Notes: a model not told the origin generated them from the sequence alone. A DNA stretch of 64,000 nt from JAEVLT01 sp044598425 (GCA_044598425.1 CP172536.1:2728001-2792000), one strand, 5' to 3'; shown: positions 41,829 through 51,863, counted from the stretch's first letter. Numbers and translations are program-made.

Positions 41829-42602
41829 CTAAACAACTTTAGTCAAAAAATCAACCCAATTATTCATTTCTTCAAATCGCTGTTTGTCTTTATGCCATTG
41901 GATGGAGGACAATGTTTGCAGCAGCACATACCATTTCATTCGGATTTTCAAATGGGGCGTCAGCTTTTTTCCATACATTTCGAGCCATTTTTCCCAGTTG
42001 CTTTCTGGTATATACCAATACAATAAAAGGCCAAGGTCAATGGCAGGATCGGCAATCATGGCTCCGTCCCAATCAATCAAATACAACTGGTTGTCTTCGG
42101 AAAGCAGCCAGTTGTTATGGTTTACATCACCATGGCAAACGACTTTTTCCTCACAAAAAACATTTGCCGTTTCCGCTTTTAAAAAAGAGATTGTTTTCTG
42201 AACTTCCGATAAAAGCAGTACTTCTTCATCCAATTGATCCGTCACCATTTGAAAAAGGGCATCAGGCAATAAAGGTGATTTTTCCAACCGTCTGAGCATT
42301 CCAAGCATAGGCTTTGACCGATGAATTTTGTTTAACAGCTTTGCCACGCGTTCTTGGTTCATCTCGTCGGGTTTTAATTCTCTGCCTACAAGCCATTGCT
42401 GGGCTGTAATCACATCACCATTTTCAAGCCTTTTTGTCCATACAAGCTTTGGGACGATTCCTTCTGCTGATAATACAGCAAGAAAAGGTGAGGAATTGCG
42501 CTTTAGAAAAAGTCTTTGATCTTCATGCTTCGCAAAAAAGGCTTCTCCCGTTGCGCCTCCTGCAGGGACAATTTCCCATCCTTGTCCTAATATATGTTCC
42601 AA
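41829..42602 (-). CDS. ytmP: phosphotransferase YtmP (APH/choline-kinase fold)
   Basis: A 257-residue kinase-like protein. The catalytic loop HGDVNHNN (157-164) and metal-binding IDWDG (176-180) are intact, so it should phosphorylate a small molecule; the substrate is unknown. TTG start with GAAGGTGA six bases upstream. Next to trmB/ytzH as in B. subtilis. Confidence 0.87.
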   Translation of the reverse strand: MEHILGQGWEIVPAGGATGEAFFAKHEDQRLFLKRNSSPFLAVLSAEGIVPKLVWTKRLENGDVITAQQWLVGRELKPDEMNQERVAKLLNKIHRSKPMLGMLRRLEKSPLLPDALFQMVTDQLDEEVLLLSEVQKTISFLKAETANVFCEEKVVCHGDVNHNNWLLSEDNQLYLIDWDGAMIADPAIDLGLLLYWYIPESNWEKWLEMYGKKLTPHLKIRMKWYVLLQTLSSIQWHKDKQRFEEMNNWVDFLTKVV

Positions 42603-42702
42603 AATTGTTCACCTTCAATTTATCCCGTTCTAATGGGTGATCCCCATAGGTATCTCGAGGCAAAAATCCATGCTGTCGGAAGGTTTCCTGCCGTACTAGT
42701 AA

Positions 42703-42742
42703 AATAAAAAAACAGCTATTGATACCATTCCATACAATAGCC
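42703..42742 (-). terminator. terminator of amyX
   Basis: GCTATTG ... CAATAGC followed leftwards by TGTTTTTTTATTTT, about 90 bases beyond the amyX stop and before ytmP. Confidence 0.75.
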
Positions 42743-42831
42743 ATCTTACTAAATTTTATCTCTTTCAGCCATTTTTCGTCAAGCCTTCTCGAAAAATAAA
42801 GCCTATCTTGCCTCAGCTAATATTTATTTTT

Positions 42832-44967
42832 TCAACGCTTCTTTATTAACACTATCAAGCTTATTGGCGCCAATCCTGCTTTTTGCTGACTTATTTGACG
42901 AAGTGGAATGATTCCGGCACTTTTTTCATCAGCTATCACAATCCAATCTCCATCGGGCAGCGGAATCTGCCGCGAAGCAAGCGTCGGGTTTACCAATAAC
43001 AGCAATGGTTCAGGAAAATCATGATAAAAAAACCCGATTAATGGTGGCGGAAGCGGCAACAATGTTATTTTATTCTTAATTTCTGCTGCCGAACGCAAGC
43101 GAAAGCAGGGAAAAGACTTGCGAATTTCAATAACCCCTTTAATATAGGCGATGTTTTCGGAAAAAGCCGCTGCACGATCCCAATCCACCTGATTAATATC
43201 ATCCGGTGAATGATAACTGTTGCCCACTCCGTACTTTGTACGAAAAAACTCCTGACCACTGTGTAGAAAAGGAATCCCTTGAGATAATAACACGAGACAC
43301 GTTGCCAGCCGGTGAAATTTCCTTTTTACTGGCTCTCCCTCGTTTTCAAAACAGGCATTCAGCTTATCCCAGAGAGTATGATTATCATGACACTCCACAT
43401 AATTAACCGTTTGATGCGGTTCCATAAACATAGGAGAGCCTTCTTGGGCAAACCCGATGCTGCCGGAAATCACTTCTTTTGCTTCTTCATAATAATGTTC
43501 ATTGCCAAGAGCGTAACCTTTTTCATATAAATGAAACGTACTGCCTTTAATGCAGTCACGGAAACGATCATTAAACTGGGCAATCAATAGAAGCTTTGAC
43601 TGGTTTAAAATTGTAGCTTTTTCTTCCGTTTTTAACGGGGTATTTAGATTCCAGCCCTCTCCCAAAATCAAGATATCTTCGGCCAGACTGTCTGCCATTG
43701 TTCGTACTTCATTCATCGTCTCGACATCTAAAATCCCCATAAGATCAAAACGAAAACCGTCAATATGGTATTCGCTAATCCAAAAACGAACCGAATCCAC
43801 GATAAACTTTCGAACCATCAGCCGTTCAGAAGCAAGATCATTGCCTACTCCCGTTCCATTGGATGGATGGCCAAATTCGTCATGGCGAAAATAATAGCCG
43901 GGAACAATTTGTTCAAATGAAGACTGTTCACGAATATAAACATGATTATAAACAACATCCATGATTACCCGTAGTCCTAAATCATGAAGTTGCTGAATCA
44001 GCTGTTTCAATTCAAGAATCCTCGAATAAGGATTAGCAGGCTCCGTTGCATAGCTCCCATCGGGAACATTAAAATGAAGCGGATTATAACCCCAGTTATA
44101 TTCCTGACCCCGCCCGCGTTCGTCCACACCATAAAAATCATTAAAAGGCAGAAATTCAATATGGGTCACACCAAGATCTTTTACATAAGAAAGCCCTGTC
44201 AGTTGATTCTGTTTGCCTCTCGTATTGATTTCCCCAGCTCCAAGATAAAGGCCTTTATGCCGAACTCCGCTATGAGGATGGATCGTAAAATCCCGAAGAT
44301 GCGTTTCATATATAATCGCATCAACAGGATGTTCGAACCGGGGCAAATCTGGTTTTGGAATTCTCGTTTTTTCGAGTTTCACAACAACTCCAAGTTCTCC
44401 ATTTACGGTGACTGCCGTTGCGTAAGGATCGACCGCTTCTCTCCATTCGAGATTCACACAGACAAGAAATGAATAATGAAAAAGTTCTAAATCTCGTGAG
44501 ATCTTTACCGTCCATACTCCTTTTTCCTCTCGTCTCATTTTAATAATTTCGGCATAAGATTCATTTGGCGAGCGCAATTTCAACTTTACTTGCGTTGCCG
44601 TAGGTGCCCAAACTTTAAAGTGTGTCTGCCCATTCACAACCGTTGCGCCGAGATCATTTCCACTATAAAAAAAAGCGTGATCAAACTCATCGGTCCGTAT
44701 AACAGCACCGATCTGAAGGTCCGTCTTTCCTCCATTGCTGTCAACGATCCAATACGTTACACCAAACGATACTTCAATGGGGAGAAAACAAATATATTTC
44801 TGGTAATTTTCAATTTGCTGTACTTCTTTTATTTCAAGGGCCGTTTTTCTACCCTCATTCATAATCGAAAAAGAAACGGGTGGATGATCAGCAGAATAAG
44901 GGCGAAGGATCGTAATACTATTTATTTTATCTAGAAACGCTGAGAATTCACGCATACAATTGCTCAC
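42832..44967 (-). CDS. amyX: type I pullulanase AmyX
   Basis: A 711-residue GH13_14 debranching enzyme cleaving alpha-1,6 links of pullulan/glycogen. No signal peptide, so cytoplasmic. A CBM48-like domain (FKVWAPTATQVKLKL, about 115-190) precedes the barrel. YNWGYNPLHF marks type I pullulanases; GFRFDLMGI holds the nucleophile Asp (about 406), GEGWN the acid Glu (about 436), and VECHDNHTLWD the last catalytic Asp. The GTG start has GGAGG seven bases upstream; the next ATG is too far from it. Confidence 0.95.
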   Translation of the reverse strand: MSNCMREFSAFLDKINSITILRPYSADHPPVSFSIMNEGRKTALEIKEVQQIENYQKYICFLPIEVSFGVTYWIVDSNGGKTDLQIGAVIRTDEFDHAFFYSGNDLGATVVNGQTHFKVWAPTATQVKLKLRSPNESYAEIIKMRREEKGVWTVKISRDLELFHYSFLVCVNLEWREAVDPYATAVTVNGELGVVVKLEKTRIPKPDLPRFEHPVDAIIYETHLRDFTIHPHSGVRHKGLYLGAGEINTRGKQNQLTGLSYVKDLGVTHIEFLPFNDFYGVDERGRGQEYNWGYNPLHFNVPDGSYATEPANPYSRILELKQLIQQLHDLGLRVIMDVVYNHVYIREQSSFEQIVPGYYFRHDEFGHPSNGTGVGNDLASERLMVRKFIVDSVRFWISEYHIDGFRFDLMGILDVETMNEVRTMADSLAEDILILGEGWNLNTPLKTEEKATILNQSKLLLIAQFNDRFRDCIKGSTFHLYEKGYALGNEHYYEEAKEVISGSIGFAQEGSPMFMEPHQTVNYVECHDNHTLWDKLNACFENEGEPVKRKFHRLATCLVLLSQGIPFLHSGQEFFRTKYGVGNSYHSPDDINQVDWDRAAAFSENIAYIKGVIEIRKSFPCFRLRSAAEIKNKITLLPLPPPLIGFFYHDFPEPLLLLVNPTLASRQIPLPDGDWIVIADEKSAGIIPLRQISQQKAGLAPISLIVLIKKR

Positions 44968-45134
44968 TTACTTCCCTCCCTTCCTGCTTTCATCTGTACA
45001 TTCCTTTTGATTTTTCGCCTTTTAATGATCGCTTGCTTATCAAGATAAATTAGTCTCCTCGACATGTCATCCCCGGCCGCGGGAAATAAAACCTAGAGTC
45101 AAGCTGTTTTTTTAGTCGTATTATAATAATAGGC

Positions 45135-46106
45135 TTACTCCACTTCTTTCGGTGCTTCCCACTCCAGCCTTTTGGTACTGGATGTTTGACAATATTGCAA
45201 CAAAGCCTGCGCCCCATTTAATTGCATATGTTTCAGCGGTGACCTCAATGATCTCATATTTTGAAACCATTGATTAAAGTTGCGCGCTTCGGCAAATTGA
45301 ATCCCAAACGGAGCATTTGGATAATCAATGTACCCATTGCGGCTTATGATTAATTTATGAATGGGAAGTTCGATTTTGTACAATTTATAAATATTTCTCA
45401 CAATTCTTTCTGTCCGATTTAATGAAAGTAGCGGGTTCAAAACTTTCTTCTCTCCCTTATTACTAAGCTTCAGCCAGAATCGATCATTTGAACCAATGAA
45501 AACAGCTGAATCTTCTTCTTCGATAAATGAAATGCACCAGGTCTCAGTCGGCGTCAGTAATAGGATCTCTGCTTCCACTGGCGCTTTCTTTAATAGAAAA
45601 ATCGGATTGTACAAAACTAAAAATGTATCCGGAAATCGCTGCAGAAAAAACTTTAATTTTTCTTCAAAAAAGTATTTGGAAGAAAAATAAGACTTTTCAA
45701 CAAGTGTTGAACTGGCCCATTTTAACTGAAAGCGAAAAAGCTGGTCTAAAAATTGTTGCTTCAATTCGTCAACTGTCGCCGGCTTGTACTTAAATGCGGC
45801 GGAAAACTCGAGCGGGTCTTCGGATTTTCCAACCTCTTCAACCGGTTCCTCTGCTTCTTTTTCCAAGGGTTTAAACATTCCGGAAAGTTTGCCCAATAAA
45901 GATCGCTTCTCTCGGTTGTTTTCTTCCCTCCACTCATTCAATGGGGCTGCAAACGACAAATTGGAAGCATCCACCCCTTCCTTTTCCCAATTTTCTTTTG
46001 TTCGTTCCCATTGTTGTTTTTTTAAGCGGACAAATCGGGATGGATAGGTAAAAATATCCTGTTCATATCGAGATATATAATCTTGAAGCTTTACTAACTG
46101 TGCCAT
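45135..46106 (-). CDS. ytlQ: YtlQ-like protein
   Basis: 323 residues, soluble, with a charged N-terminal third containing poly-Glu (EKEAEEPVEEVG) and a C-terminal alpha/beta region (LVLYNPIFLLKKAPVEAEILLL). I call it YtlQ from its place between amyX and the YtlP-type 2H protein; a NERD-like nuclease fold is possible but I see no catalytic motif. Weak ribosome site (GGATCGAG). Confidence 0.65.
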   Translation of the reverse strand: MAQLVKLQDYISRYEQDIFTYPSRFVRLKKQQWERTKENWEKEGVDASNLSFAAPLNEWREENNREKRSLLGKLSGMFKPLEKEAEEPVEEVGKSEDPLEFSAAFKYKPATVDELKQQFLDQLFRFQLKWASSTLVEKSYFSSKYFFEEKLKFFLQRFPDTFLVLYNPIFLLKKAPVEAEILLLTPTETWCISFIEEEDSAVFIGSNDRFWLKLSNKGEKKVLNPLLSLNRTERIVRNIYKLYKIELPIHKLIISRNGYIDYPNAPFGIQFAEARNFNQWFQNMRSLRSPLKHMQLNGAQALLQYCQTSSTKRLEWEAPKEVE

Positions 46107-46142
46107 CAAACTCGATCCTGCCTTCTTCGTGAAAACCGTCCT

Positions 46143-46724
46143 TTAAAGAAAAATTCTAACGGCCTCATACTTTGGTATTTTGTTAAGATGGGTTTCGTAT
46201 AACGCAATTTGCTCAACTCTGAATTCAAGCGGTTTTGGCTGAATTTCAGTCCATCTCTCTAAAAAACGTTCTTGAAACGGCTCTTCGCTGATCCATTTTC
46301 TCGCAATCGTCAAGTGGGGGCGAAACGGCCTGGTTTCCAATTTAAATCCCGCTTCCTCACAATCACTAAATACCTTTGCCCTGATAGATTGCAACTGGTT
46401 GCTTTCATTTATCCCCGCCCAAAGAACTCGCGGCGCCTCTTTTTTTCCAAAAATACCAAGCTTCGTGATCTTTAAAGTAAAAGGTTCAAAGCTACGCATG
46501 GCTTCTTCCACATTATTCACTGATGTTTTAAGCCTATTGCTCGGCGCTGTTCCTAAGAAAACCAAGGTTATATGCAAATCTTCATGATAAACCCAGCTGC
46601 GGAAAGGCATCGCTTCTTTCAGCTGCTCACAATGCCCTTTCATGATCTTCTTTATTTCTTCAGGTATGACGGCTGCGAAAAAATAGTGCCTCTGTTGATC
46701 CACTGTTTGATCATTTCCTTTCAT
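46143..46724 (-). CDS. thpR: RNA 2',3'-cyclic phosphodiesterase (2H family)
   Basis: A 193-residue 2H phosphoesterase (LigT/ThpR, B. subtilis YtlP). The two HxT/S motifs are HITLVFLG (about 50-57) and HLTIAR (about 133-138). It should open 2',3'-cyclic phosphate ends of RNA. ATG at 46724 has only AGG directly upstream; a GTG seven codons later with AAAGGA is an alternative start. Confidence 0.87.
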   Translation of the reverse strand: MKGNDQTVDQQRHYFFAAVIPEEIKKIMKGHCEQLKEAMPFRSWVYHEDLHITLVFLGTAPSNRLKTSVNNVEEAMRSFEPFTLKITKLGIFGKKEAPRVLWAGINESNQLQSIRAKVFSDCEEAGFKLETRPFRPHLTIARKWISEEPFQERFLERWTEIQPKPLEFRVEQIALYETHLNKIPKYEAVRIFL

Positions 46725-46801
46725 CCTAAACTATTTTAGCAAATTAACATCATGTACGTTAGCTTTCTTTCGCATATCACCTATTACTTTTGCCAAATTT
46801 A

Positions 46802-46836
46802 TAAAAAAGGTGTGCAAGCTTGTGCACACCTTTTAT
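46802..46836. terminator. terminator of dat, bidirectional
   Basis: AAAAGGTGTGCA, AGCT loop, TGCACACCTTTT: strong 12-bp stem with T-runs on both strands. Confidence 0.85.
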
Positions 46837-46843
46837 GATTATT

Positions 46844-47716
46844 TTAATTTACTGTTTGGTTAACAACTGAGCCGCATTCTTTTTCAATTGCAGCAGCAAA
46901 CGATTGCTGCAGCTGTCTTGTAATAGGCCCGGGTACACCATCATGGACTAATTTTCCCTCAATTTCAATAATTGGCATCACCTCTGCCGTTGTGCTGGAA
47001 AGAAACACTTCATCAGCATGCTGCAGTTCTTCCAAAGTGAAGATTCGTTCTTCTAGAGCAATTCCATTCTCTTTGCAGAGCTCCAAAATAACATCTTTCG
47101 TGATCCCTTTTAAAATAAAATGGTCTGATGGATGAGTGTGGATGACGCCATTTTTAACGATAAATACATTGGAAGAGCTTCCTTCCGTTACATCCTCGCC
47201 GCGATGCTGGATCGCTTCAAAACAGCCAGCTTCTGAAGCCTTTTGCTTTGCGAGGATATTACCAAGCAAATTAAGGCTTTTAATATCACAGCGCAGCCAG
47301 CGAATGTCTTCCGTAAGAATCGTTCGAACACCTTTTTCCATGCTTTCTAGCGGACGATCGATTTCTTTTGTATAAGCGCTAAGGGCCGGAGCAACATCTC
47401 CAAGCGGAAAAGCATGATTCCGCGGCGCCGCTCCCCTTGTAATCTGCATATAGATGATTCCGAGGCCAAGCTTATTTTTATCAATTAATTCGTTTAGCAT
47501 CTCTGTTAATTGCCCTTTTGTGTACGGAACGGTAATGCCAATGTTATCCGCACTTCGATAAAAACGATCTAAATGTTCTTTTACTGTAAACATCTTTCCA
47601 TTATAAATCCGAATAACTTCATATACGCCATCACCAAATTGGTAGCCGCGATCTTCAATATCAACTTTTGCTTCCGAACGTTCCATCATTTTGCCATTCA
47701 AAATCGCAAATTTCAT
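46844..47716 (-). CDS. dat: D-alanine aminotransferase
   Basis: A fold-IV PLP aminotransferase (290 residues) that interconverts D-Ala and D-Glu, feeding peptidoglycan. The PLP lysine is K146 in CDIKSLNLLGN; EDRGYQFGDGVYEVIR near residue 21 and TEGSSSNVF (about 180) are typical. ATG at 47716 with GGGG about ten bases upstream; the longer frame to 47755 is unsupported. Possible cotranscription with pepV upstream (73 bases). Confidence 0.92.
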   Translation of the reverse strand: MKFAILNGKMMERSEAKVDIEDRGYQFGDGVYEVIRIYNGKMFTVKEHLDRFYRSADNIGITVPYTKGQLTEMLNELIDKNKLGLGIIYMQITRGAAPRNHAFPLGDVAPALSAYTKEIDRPLESMEKGVRTILTEDIRWLRCDIKSLNLLGNILAKQKASEAGCFEAIQHRGEDVTEGSSSNVFIVKNGVIHTHPSDHFILKGITKDVILELCKENGIALEERIFTLEELQHADEVFLSSTTAEVMPIIEIEGKLVHDGVPGPITRQLQQSFAAAIEKECGSVVNQTVN

Positions 47717-47789
47717 TTTCACATTTCCCCTTTTTATAAAATAAATATCATTCACATTTTACCGCGCTTACCTCAATAAACTGGCCGTT

Positions 47790-49205
47790 TTATTTGCTTG
47801 CTAATTCATAAATCGCTTGGGCGTAAATCGCTGTCGCTTTTAATAAATCTTCAATATGAATATATTCATCTTTTTGGTGGGCGATATCAGGCCTTCCCGG
47901 AAAAAGCGGGCCAAAAGCAACGCCTGATTTGAGGGAGCGGGCATATGTACCGCCGCCAATCGAGAGCAATTTAGCCTCTTCCCCAGTCTGTTCCTCATAA
48001 ACTTTCTTTAATGTTTGTATCAAAAAGTCATTTTTATCAACATAATGCGGCTTGGAATCGCTAAAATTTTCGATCGCAAACTGCACTTCTTTCAGCAGCT
48101 GCTCCAGCTTTTCTTTCGTATCTTCCATTTTATTTGTAACCGGGTAGCGCAAATTCAACCCAAGTCTGCCGCCAGCTTCTTTTGAATAAGAAAGTTTTCC
48201 AACATTAATGGTCAGATCTCCCGTCATTTCATCTGAATAGGCAATCCCTAGGCTTACTCCTCTTGAATCGTGATAAAAATAACGATTGACAAATTGAAAA
48301 TATGCTGCAGCCTTCGGGTTTAGCTCTTGCTCTGCCAAAAATGAAGCAAGAAATAAACCGGCATTTTTTCCATTGTTCGGCTCCATGCCGTGAGCGGAAA
48401 TTCCTTTTACCTCTAAAATGAATTTTTCTCCATCCGATTGATGCTGGCCTTCAAGATCATTTTGCTTCAAAAATTCTGCAAAGGCTTGAGCGAGTTCCTC
48501 TTGCCTGCTGGTCAGCAAAACGACCTGGGCATAGTCCGGAACCATATTGTATCTTCTTCCGGATGTAAAGCTGTAGACTTCGACTTCCGGCTTTGAATCT
48601 TCTTTTTGAACCCATTTTTGAACAAGATCAAAATCAGAAATTCCCTTTTCTGCATGAATGATTGGGAAATCTGCATCCGGCGCAAAGCCCAATGTCGGCA
48701 TTTCCTCATGCTTAAAATAATGGTCGACACAGCGCCAATTGCTCTCCTCATCCGTGCCAATGATCATTCTTACTCGTTTTTTTAACGGCAACCCAAGCTC
48801 TTTGACAATTTTCATTGCGTAATAAGCTGCCATTGTCGGGCCTTTATCATCTAAAGCACCCCGGGCATAAATTTTCCCATCGCGAATTTCTGCCGCAAAC
48901 GGGTCGCTTGTCCAGCCATCTCCTTCAGGAACAACATCGACATGGCAGAGAATTCCAAGCAACTCTTCCCCTTCGCCAAATTCAAGATGGCCGGCTAAGT
49001 TCCCAACATTTTTTGGAATAAAGCCATCCTTTTCACCGAGTTCAAGCATGAAGTCAAGAGCCGCTTTTACACCGTGTCCTAATGGGGCATCCGGGGTCGC
49101 ATTTTCTTCATCCAATAAGCTTTTAATATGTAATAGCGCTTGCGCGTCAGCAATCAGCCCAGCTTTTCTTTTTTCGACTTCTTTCATCCAATCTACATTG
49201 ATCAA
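47790..49205 (-). CDS. pepV: dipeptidase PepV
   Basis: A 471-residue M20 metallopeptidase cleaving dipeptides. Zinc/catalytic segments: LCHVDVVPEGDGW (about 86), GALDDKGPTMAA (bridging Asp about 119), GTDEESNWRC (catalytic Glu about 153) and FAPDADFPII. C-terminal AYARSLKSGVAFGPLFPG holds the last ligand region. TTG start, GGAGG nine bases upstream. Confidence 0.93.
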   Translation of the reverse strand: MINVDWMKEVEKRKAGLIADAQALLHIKSLLDEENATPDAPLGHGVKAALDFMLELGEKDGFIPKNVGNLAGHLEFGEGEELLGILCHVDVVPEGDGWTSDPFAAEIRDGKIYARGALDDKGPTMAAYYAMKIVKELGLPLKKRVRMIIGTDEESNWRCVDHYFKHEEMPTLGFAPDADFPIIHAEKGISDFDLVQKWVQKEDSKPEVEVYSFTSGRRYNMVPDYAQVVLLTSRQEELAQAFAEFLKQNDLEGQHQSDGEKFILEVKGISAHGMEPNNGKNAGLFLASFLAEQELNPKAAAYFQFVNRYFYHDSRGVSLGIAYSDEMTGDLTINVGKLSYSKEAGGRLGLNLRYPVTNKMEDTKEKLEQLLKEVQFAIENFSDSKPHYVDKNDFLIQTLKKVYEEQTGEEAKLLSIGGGTYARSLKSGVAFGPLFPGRPDIAHQKDEYIHIEDLLKATAIYAQAIYELASK

Positions 49206-49608
49206 CTTTTCATGCCTCCCAACGGTAAAATATTGATACCTATCTCGACAATATCACTAAGGCAAAGATGATTGCAATTTTCTTTTTAAAATTTGATCCG
49301 AATTATTTTTTAAAAATTTTAAAAAATCCTCATATTCTAGATACTTTACTCCATATTTTATAGTAACAGCAAGTAAAAAGGAAAAAAATTGTTTAATTTA
49401 TGTTAAGTTTAGTTCTATAGGTGGAAATCTTCTGAAATTATTTGTACAATAAGGTTAGATGTATGACATCTAGGTAAGCACTGCAACGTTCCATGAAAAG
49501 GAGTTGTCTGTGGAAAAGAAAATTACATACTTTTGAAGACTTTCCTTCAAAGAAGTGTCGGTAGCAGGAATTCGCCATAGGTTTGAAAAAAGGATAGGGA
49601 GTGGTTTT
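49206..49608 (+). other. intergenic pepV-ytzE with possible leader peptide
   Basis: About 400 AT-rich bases. Near the ytzE end, AAAAGGAG precedes a GTG at 49510 opening an eight-codon frame (MEKKITYF, stop at 49534-49536). It is followed by a hairpin (CTTTTGAAG/CTTCAAAG). This could be an attenuating leader but may be chance. No clear promoter was identified. Confidence 0.3.
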
Positions 49609-49830
49609 TTGAAACCTTCAACTAACCGGATGTTAAACCGTATTAAATGCATCTACATGTTTATCCACAAAAAAGGTACTGTGACAACACAGGAACTTGT
49701 AGAGGAATTTGGTATCACTCCTCGCACCGTTCAACGAGATTTAAATGTCTTGGCGTATAATGACCTTGTCATCAGTCCAAGTCGCGGAAAATGGACGATT
49801 ACGAAGAAAAAAGTGAAAATTTCATCTTAA
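49609..49830 (+). CDS. ytzE: DeoR-type small regulator YtzE
   Basis: A 73-residue protein consisting of just a DeoR-family winged helix-turn-helix (IKCIYMFIHKKGTVTTQEL, then EFGITPRTVQRDLNVL). There is no effector domain, so it is a stand-alone DNA-binding protein. The TTG start follows GGGAG by about six bases and gives KPSTNRML as in B. subtilis YtzE; the longer frame is non-homologous. Target unknown. Confidence 0.85.
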   Translation: MKPSTNRMLNRIKCIYMFIHKKGTVTTQELVEEFGITPRTVQRDLNVLAYNDLVISPSRGKWTITKKKVKISS

Positions 49831-49838
49831 CAAAATAC

Positions 49839-49882
49839 ATGGAAATAGCATACGCTTCGTGTGCTATTTCCTTTTTATAAAG
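49839..49882. terminator. terminator between ytzE and maa
   Basis: GGAAATAGCATAC ... TGTGCTATTTCC followed by TTTTTA, between convergent genes. Confidence 0.8.
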
Positions 49883-50443
49883 CTACGCTTCAATTTTTTT
49901 GATTATTGTTGCCGGGTTTCCCGCTACTGCTACTTGATCTGGGACATCTTTTGTCACAACTGCCCCCGATGCAACCACCACATTTTTGCCGATCGTCACA
50001 CCCGGGTTAATGACAGCGCGGCCGCCTATCCAAACATTATCACCAATGGTCACAGGTTTGGCAAACTCCGGACCGGCAATCCGTTCATAAGGATTTAATG
50101 GATGTGTTGCAGTATATATATGTACACCCGGACCGAAAAAACAATTTGAACCGATGCGCACTTCCATTACATCCAAAATCGTACAGTCAAAATTGGCAAA
50201 GAAATTTTCGCCAACATGGATATTATATCCATAATCGCAGCGGAAATTTGGTTCTATAAAGAAATGCTCCCCAGTGGATCCCAGCAGCTCTTTTAAAAGT
50301 TCTGTGCGTTTTTCGATTTCATTTTCAGCGCTTTGATTAAAAAGCCTTGTCAGCCTTCTTGCATTCTCGCGTTCCTTTATCAATAAAGGGTCGCCCGCAT
50401 TATACAATTCTCCATTTAGCATCTTTTCCTTTTCGGATTTCAT
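49883..50443 (-). CDS. maa: maltose O-acetyltransferase-like protein
   Basis: A 186-residue left-handed beta-helix acetyltransferase (hexapeptide repeats such as VTIGDNVWIGGRAVI and VTIGKNVVVASGAVV in the C-terminal half) with the N-terminal Mac domain (KMLNGELYNAGDPLL). The family acetylates sugars with acetyl-CoA; catalytic His in THPLNP (about 115). ATG at 50443 with GGGAGGAG. Confidence 0.88.
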   Translation of the reverse strand: MKSEKEKMLNGELYNAGDPLLIKERENARRLTRLFNQSAENEIEKRTELLKELLGSTGEHFFIEPNFRCDYGYNIHVGENFFANFDCTILDVMEVRIGSNCFFGPGVHIYTATHPLNPYERIAGPEFAKPVTIGDNVWIGGRAVINPGVTIGKNVVVASGAVVTKDVPDQVAVAGNPATIIKKIEA

Positions 50444-50544
50444 AGAAGCTCCTCCCAGACTTATCACTTTATCGGCTTACTGATTAGTAATGGACATTTC
50501 CCTTCATAATTCTCGGCCCGCAAGCATTACTCCTGCCTAGTAAC

Positions 50545-50590
50545 ATAAAAAAAGGGCTATGCCATTATTAATCCGGCAAGCCCTTTGTAA
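50545..50590 (-). terminator. terminator of the OFA transporter gene
   Basis: AAAGGGCT-GCC ... GGC-AGCCCTTT, ending in T-run leftwards (TTTTTTTATG), touching the gene's stop. Confidence 0.8.
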
Positions 50591-50591
50591 A

Positions 50592-51863
50592 TTATAGATT
50601 TTCCGTCTTGTTCAACAATCGCTGTTCATTTAAGGCTCGTAATTTGCGAATGTCAATTCGAATGAACAGCGAAATGGCGAGCGCGACAATAAAGAAACCG
50701 GAAAAGATGAGCAAGGTTCCTTGATAACTTCCTGTTGTTTCCCGGATCCAAGCGACAAAAATCGGACCAGCAATTCCCGCAGCAGCCCAGGCAGTCAAGA
50801 TATAACCATGGATTGCACCAAGCTGCTTTGTGCCAAATAAGTCGCCAATATAGGCAGGAATTGATGCAAAACCCCCGCCGTAGCAGGTTAAAATCATATA
50901 AACGACAATCGAGAACAGAATGGCTACCGATATTTTTGGCAAAACAAAGAAGGCGACAATTTGGAAGGCAAAAAATAACGTATAAACATTCGGCCTGCCA
51001 ATATAATCGGAAATGGTCGCCCAAAAAAGCCGGCCGCCGCCATTAAATAATCCCATAATCCCTACCATCGCTGCAGCAGAAGCAGCGGACATCCCAACGA
51101 GCTCCTGCGCCATCGGCGATGCTACAGAAAGAATCGCGATCCCGCAAGTGATGTTGATAAAAAGCATTACCCATAAAGACCAAAATTGTCTTGTTTTCAC
51201 CGCTTCATTGGCCGTTAATTGCGCGAGATCTTCTTTTATTTTTTTAGCTGCTGAGGTGTTGTCTCCCGCTGCAAATCCTTTTGGCATCCAGCCTGCTTTT
51301 GGCGGTGCAAGATATTGAGCTGACAAAAGAATAATAAGAAAATAAATTCCTCCAAGGATGTAAAACGTATTCGAAATTCCAGCAGAGACAATTAAGCGGT
51401 TCATAATTGGACTGCTGATCAGTGCCGCAAAGCCAAATCCCATAATCGCAAGACCTGTTGCCAGACCTCTGCGATCCGGAAACCATTTAACGAGGGTAGA
51501 AACAGGTGTAATATAGCCAACGCCTAACCCAATACCGGCAATGACCCCATAAAATAAGTAAAGCAGTGTTAAAGATTCTAAATGTATAGCCAATCCAGCA
51601 CCGGCAATTCCCGCTCCAAAAAACACAGCACTTAGCGTCCCAGAAGCTCTTGGCCCAAATTTCTCAACAAAATGCCCTAAAAAGGCTGCCGATAATCCTA
51701 AAAATAAAATAGCCAAACTAAAGGTAAACGAAACTTCTTTTAACCCCCACCCCATTTGCTGCTGAATCGGCTTTGTAAAAACACTCCAAGCGTAAACAGA
51801 GCCAATTGAAATGTGAATCCCCACAGCTGACAGTGCGATCAACCAGCGATTTTTCTCCCGCAT
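50592..51863 (-). CDS. OFA-family MFS transporter
   Basis: A 423-residue major facilitator with about 12 helices, oxalate/formate antiporter (OFA) type. Family features: IGSVYAWSVFTKP in helix 1 and GYITPVSTLVKWFPDRRGLA in the loop 4/5 region, and helix 11 GAIHGYILTAWAAAGIAGP. Substrate unknown, probably a monocarboxylate. GGGGATGG before the ATG. Not in an operon. Confidence 0.87.
   Translation of the reverse strand: MREKNRWLIALSAVGIHISIGSVYAWSVFTKPIQQQMGWGLKEVSFTFSLAILFLGLSAAFLGHFVEKFGPRASGTLSAVFFGAGIAGAGLAIHLESLTLLYLFYGVIAGIGLGVGYITPVSTLVKWFPDRRGLATGLAIMGFGFAALISSPIMNRLIVSAGISNTFYILGGIYFLIILLSAQYLAPPKAGWMPKGFAAGDNTSAAKKIKEDLAQLTANEAVKTRQFWSLWVMLFINITCGIAILSVASPMAQELVGMSAASAAAMVGIMGLFNGGGRLFWATISDYIGRPNVYTLFFAFQIVAFFVLPKISVAILFSIVVYMILTCYGGGFASIPAYIGDLFGTKQLGAIHGYILTAWAAAGIAGPIFVAWIRETTGSYQGTLLIFSGFFIVALAISLFIRIDIRKLRALNEQRLLNKTENL

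Noticed and set aside
42028..42295. Rightward frames opposite ytmP and amyX
   Set aside because: Shadows of well-conserved leftward genes; no ribosome sites or homology.
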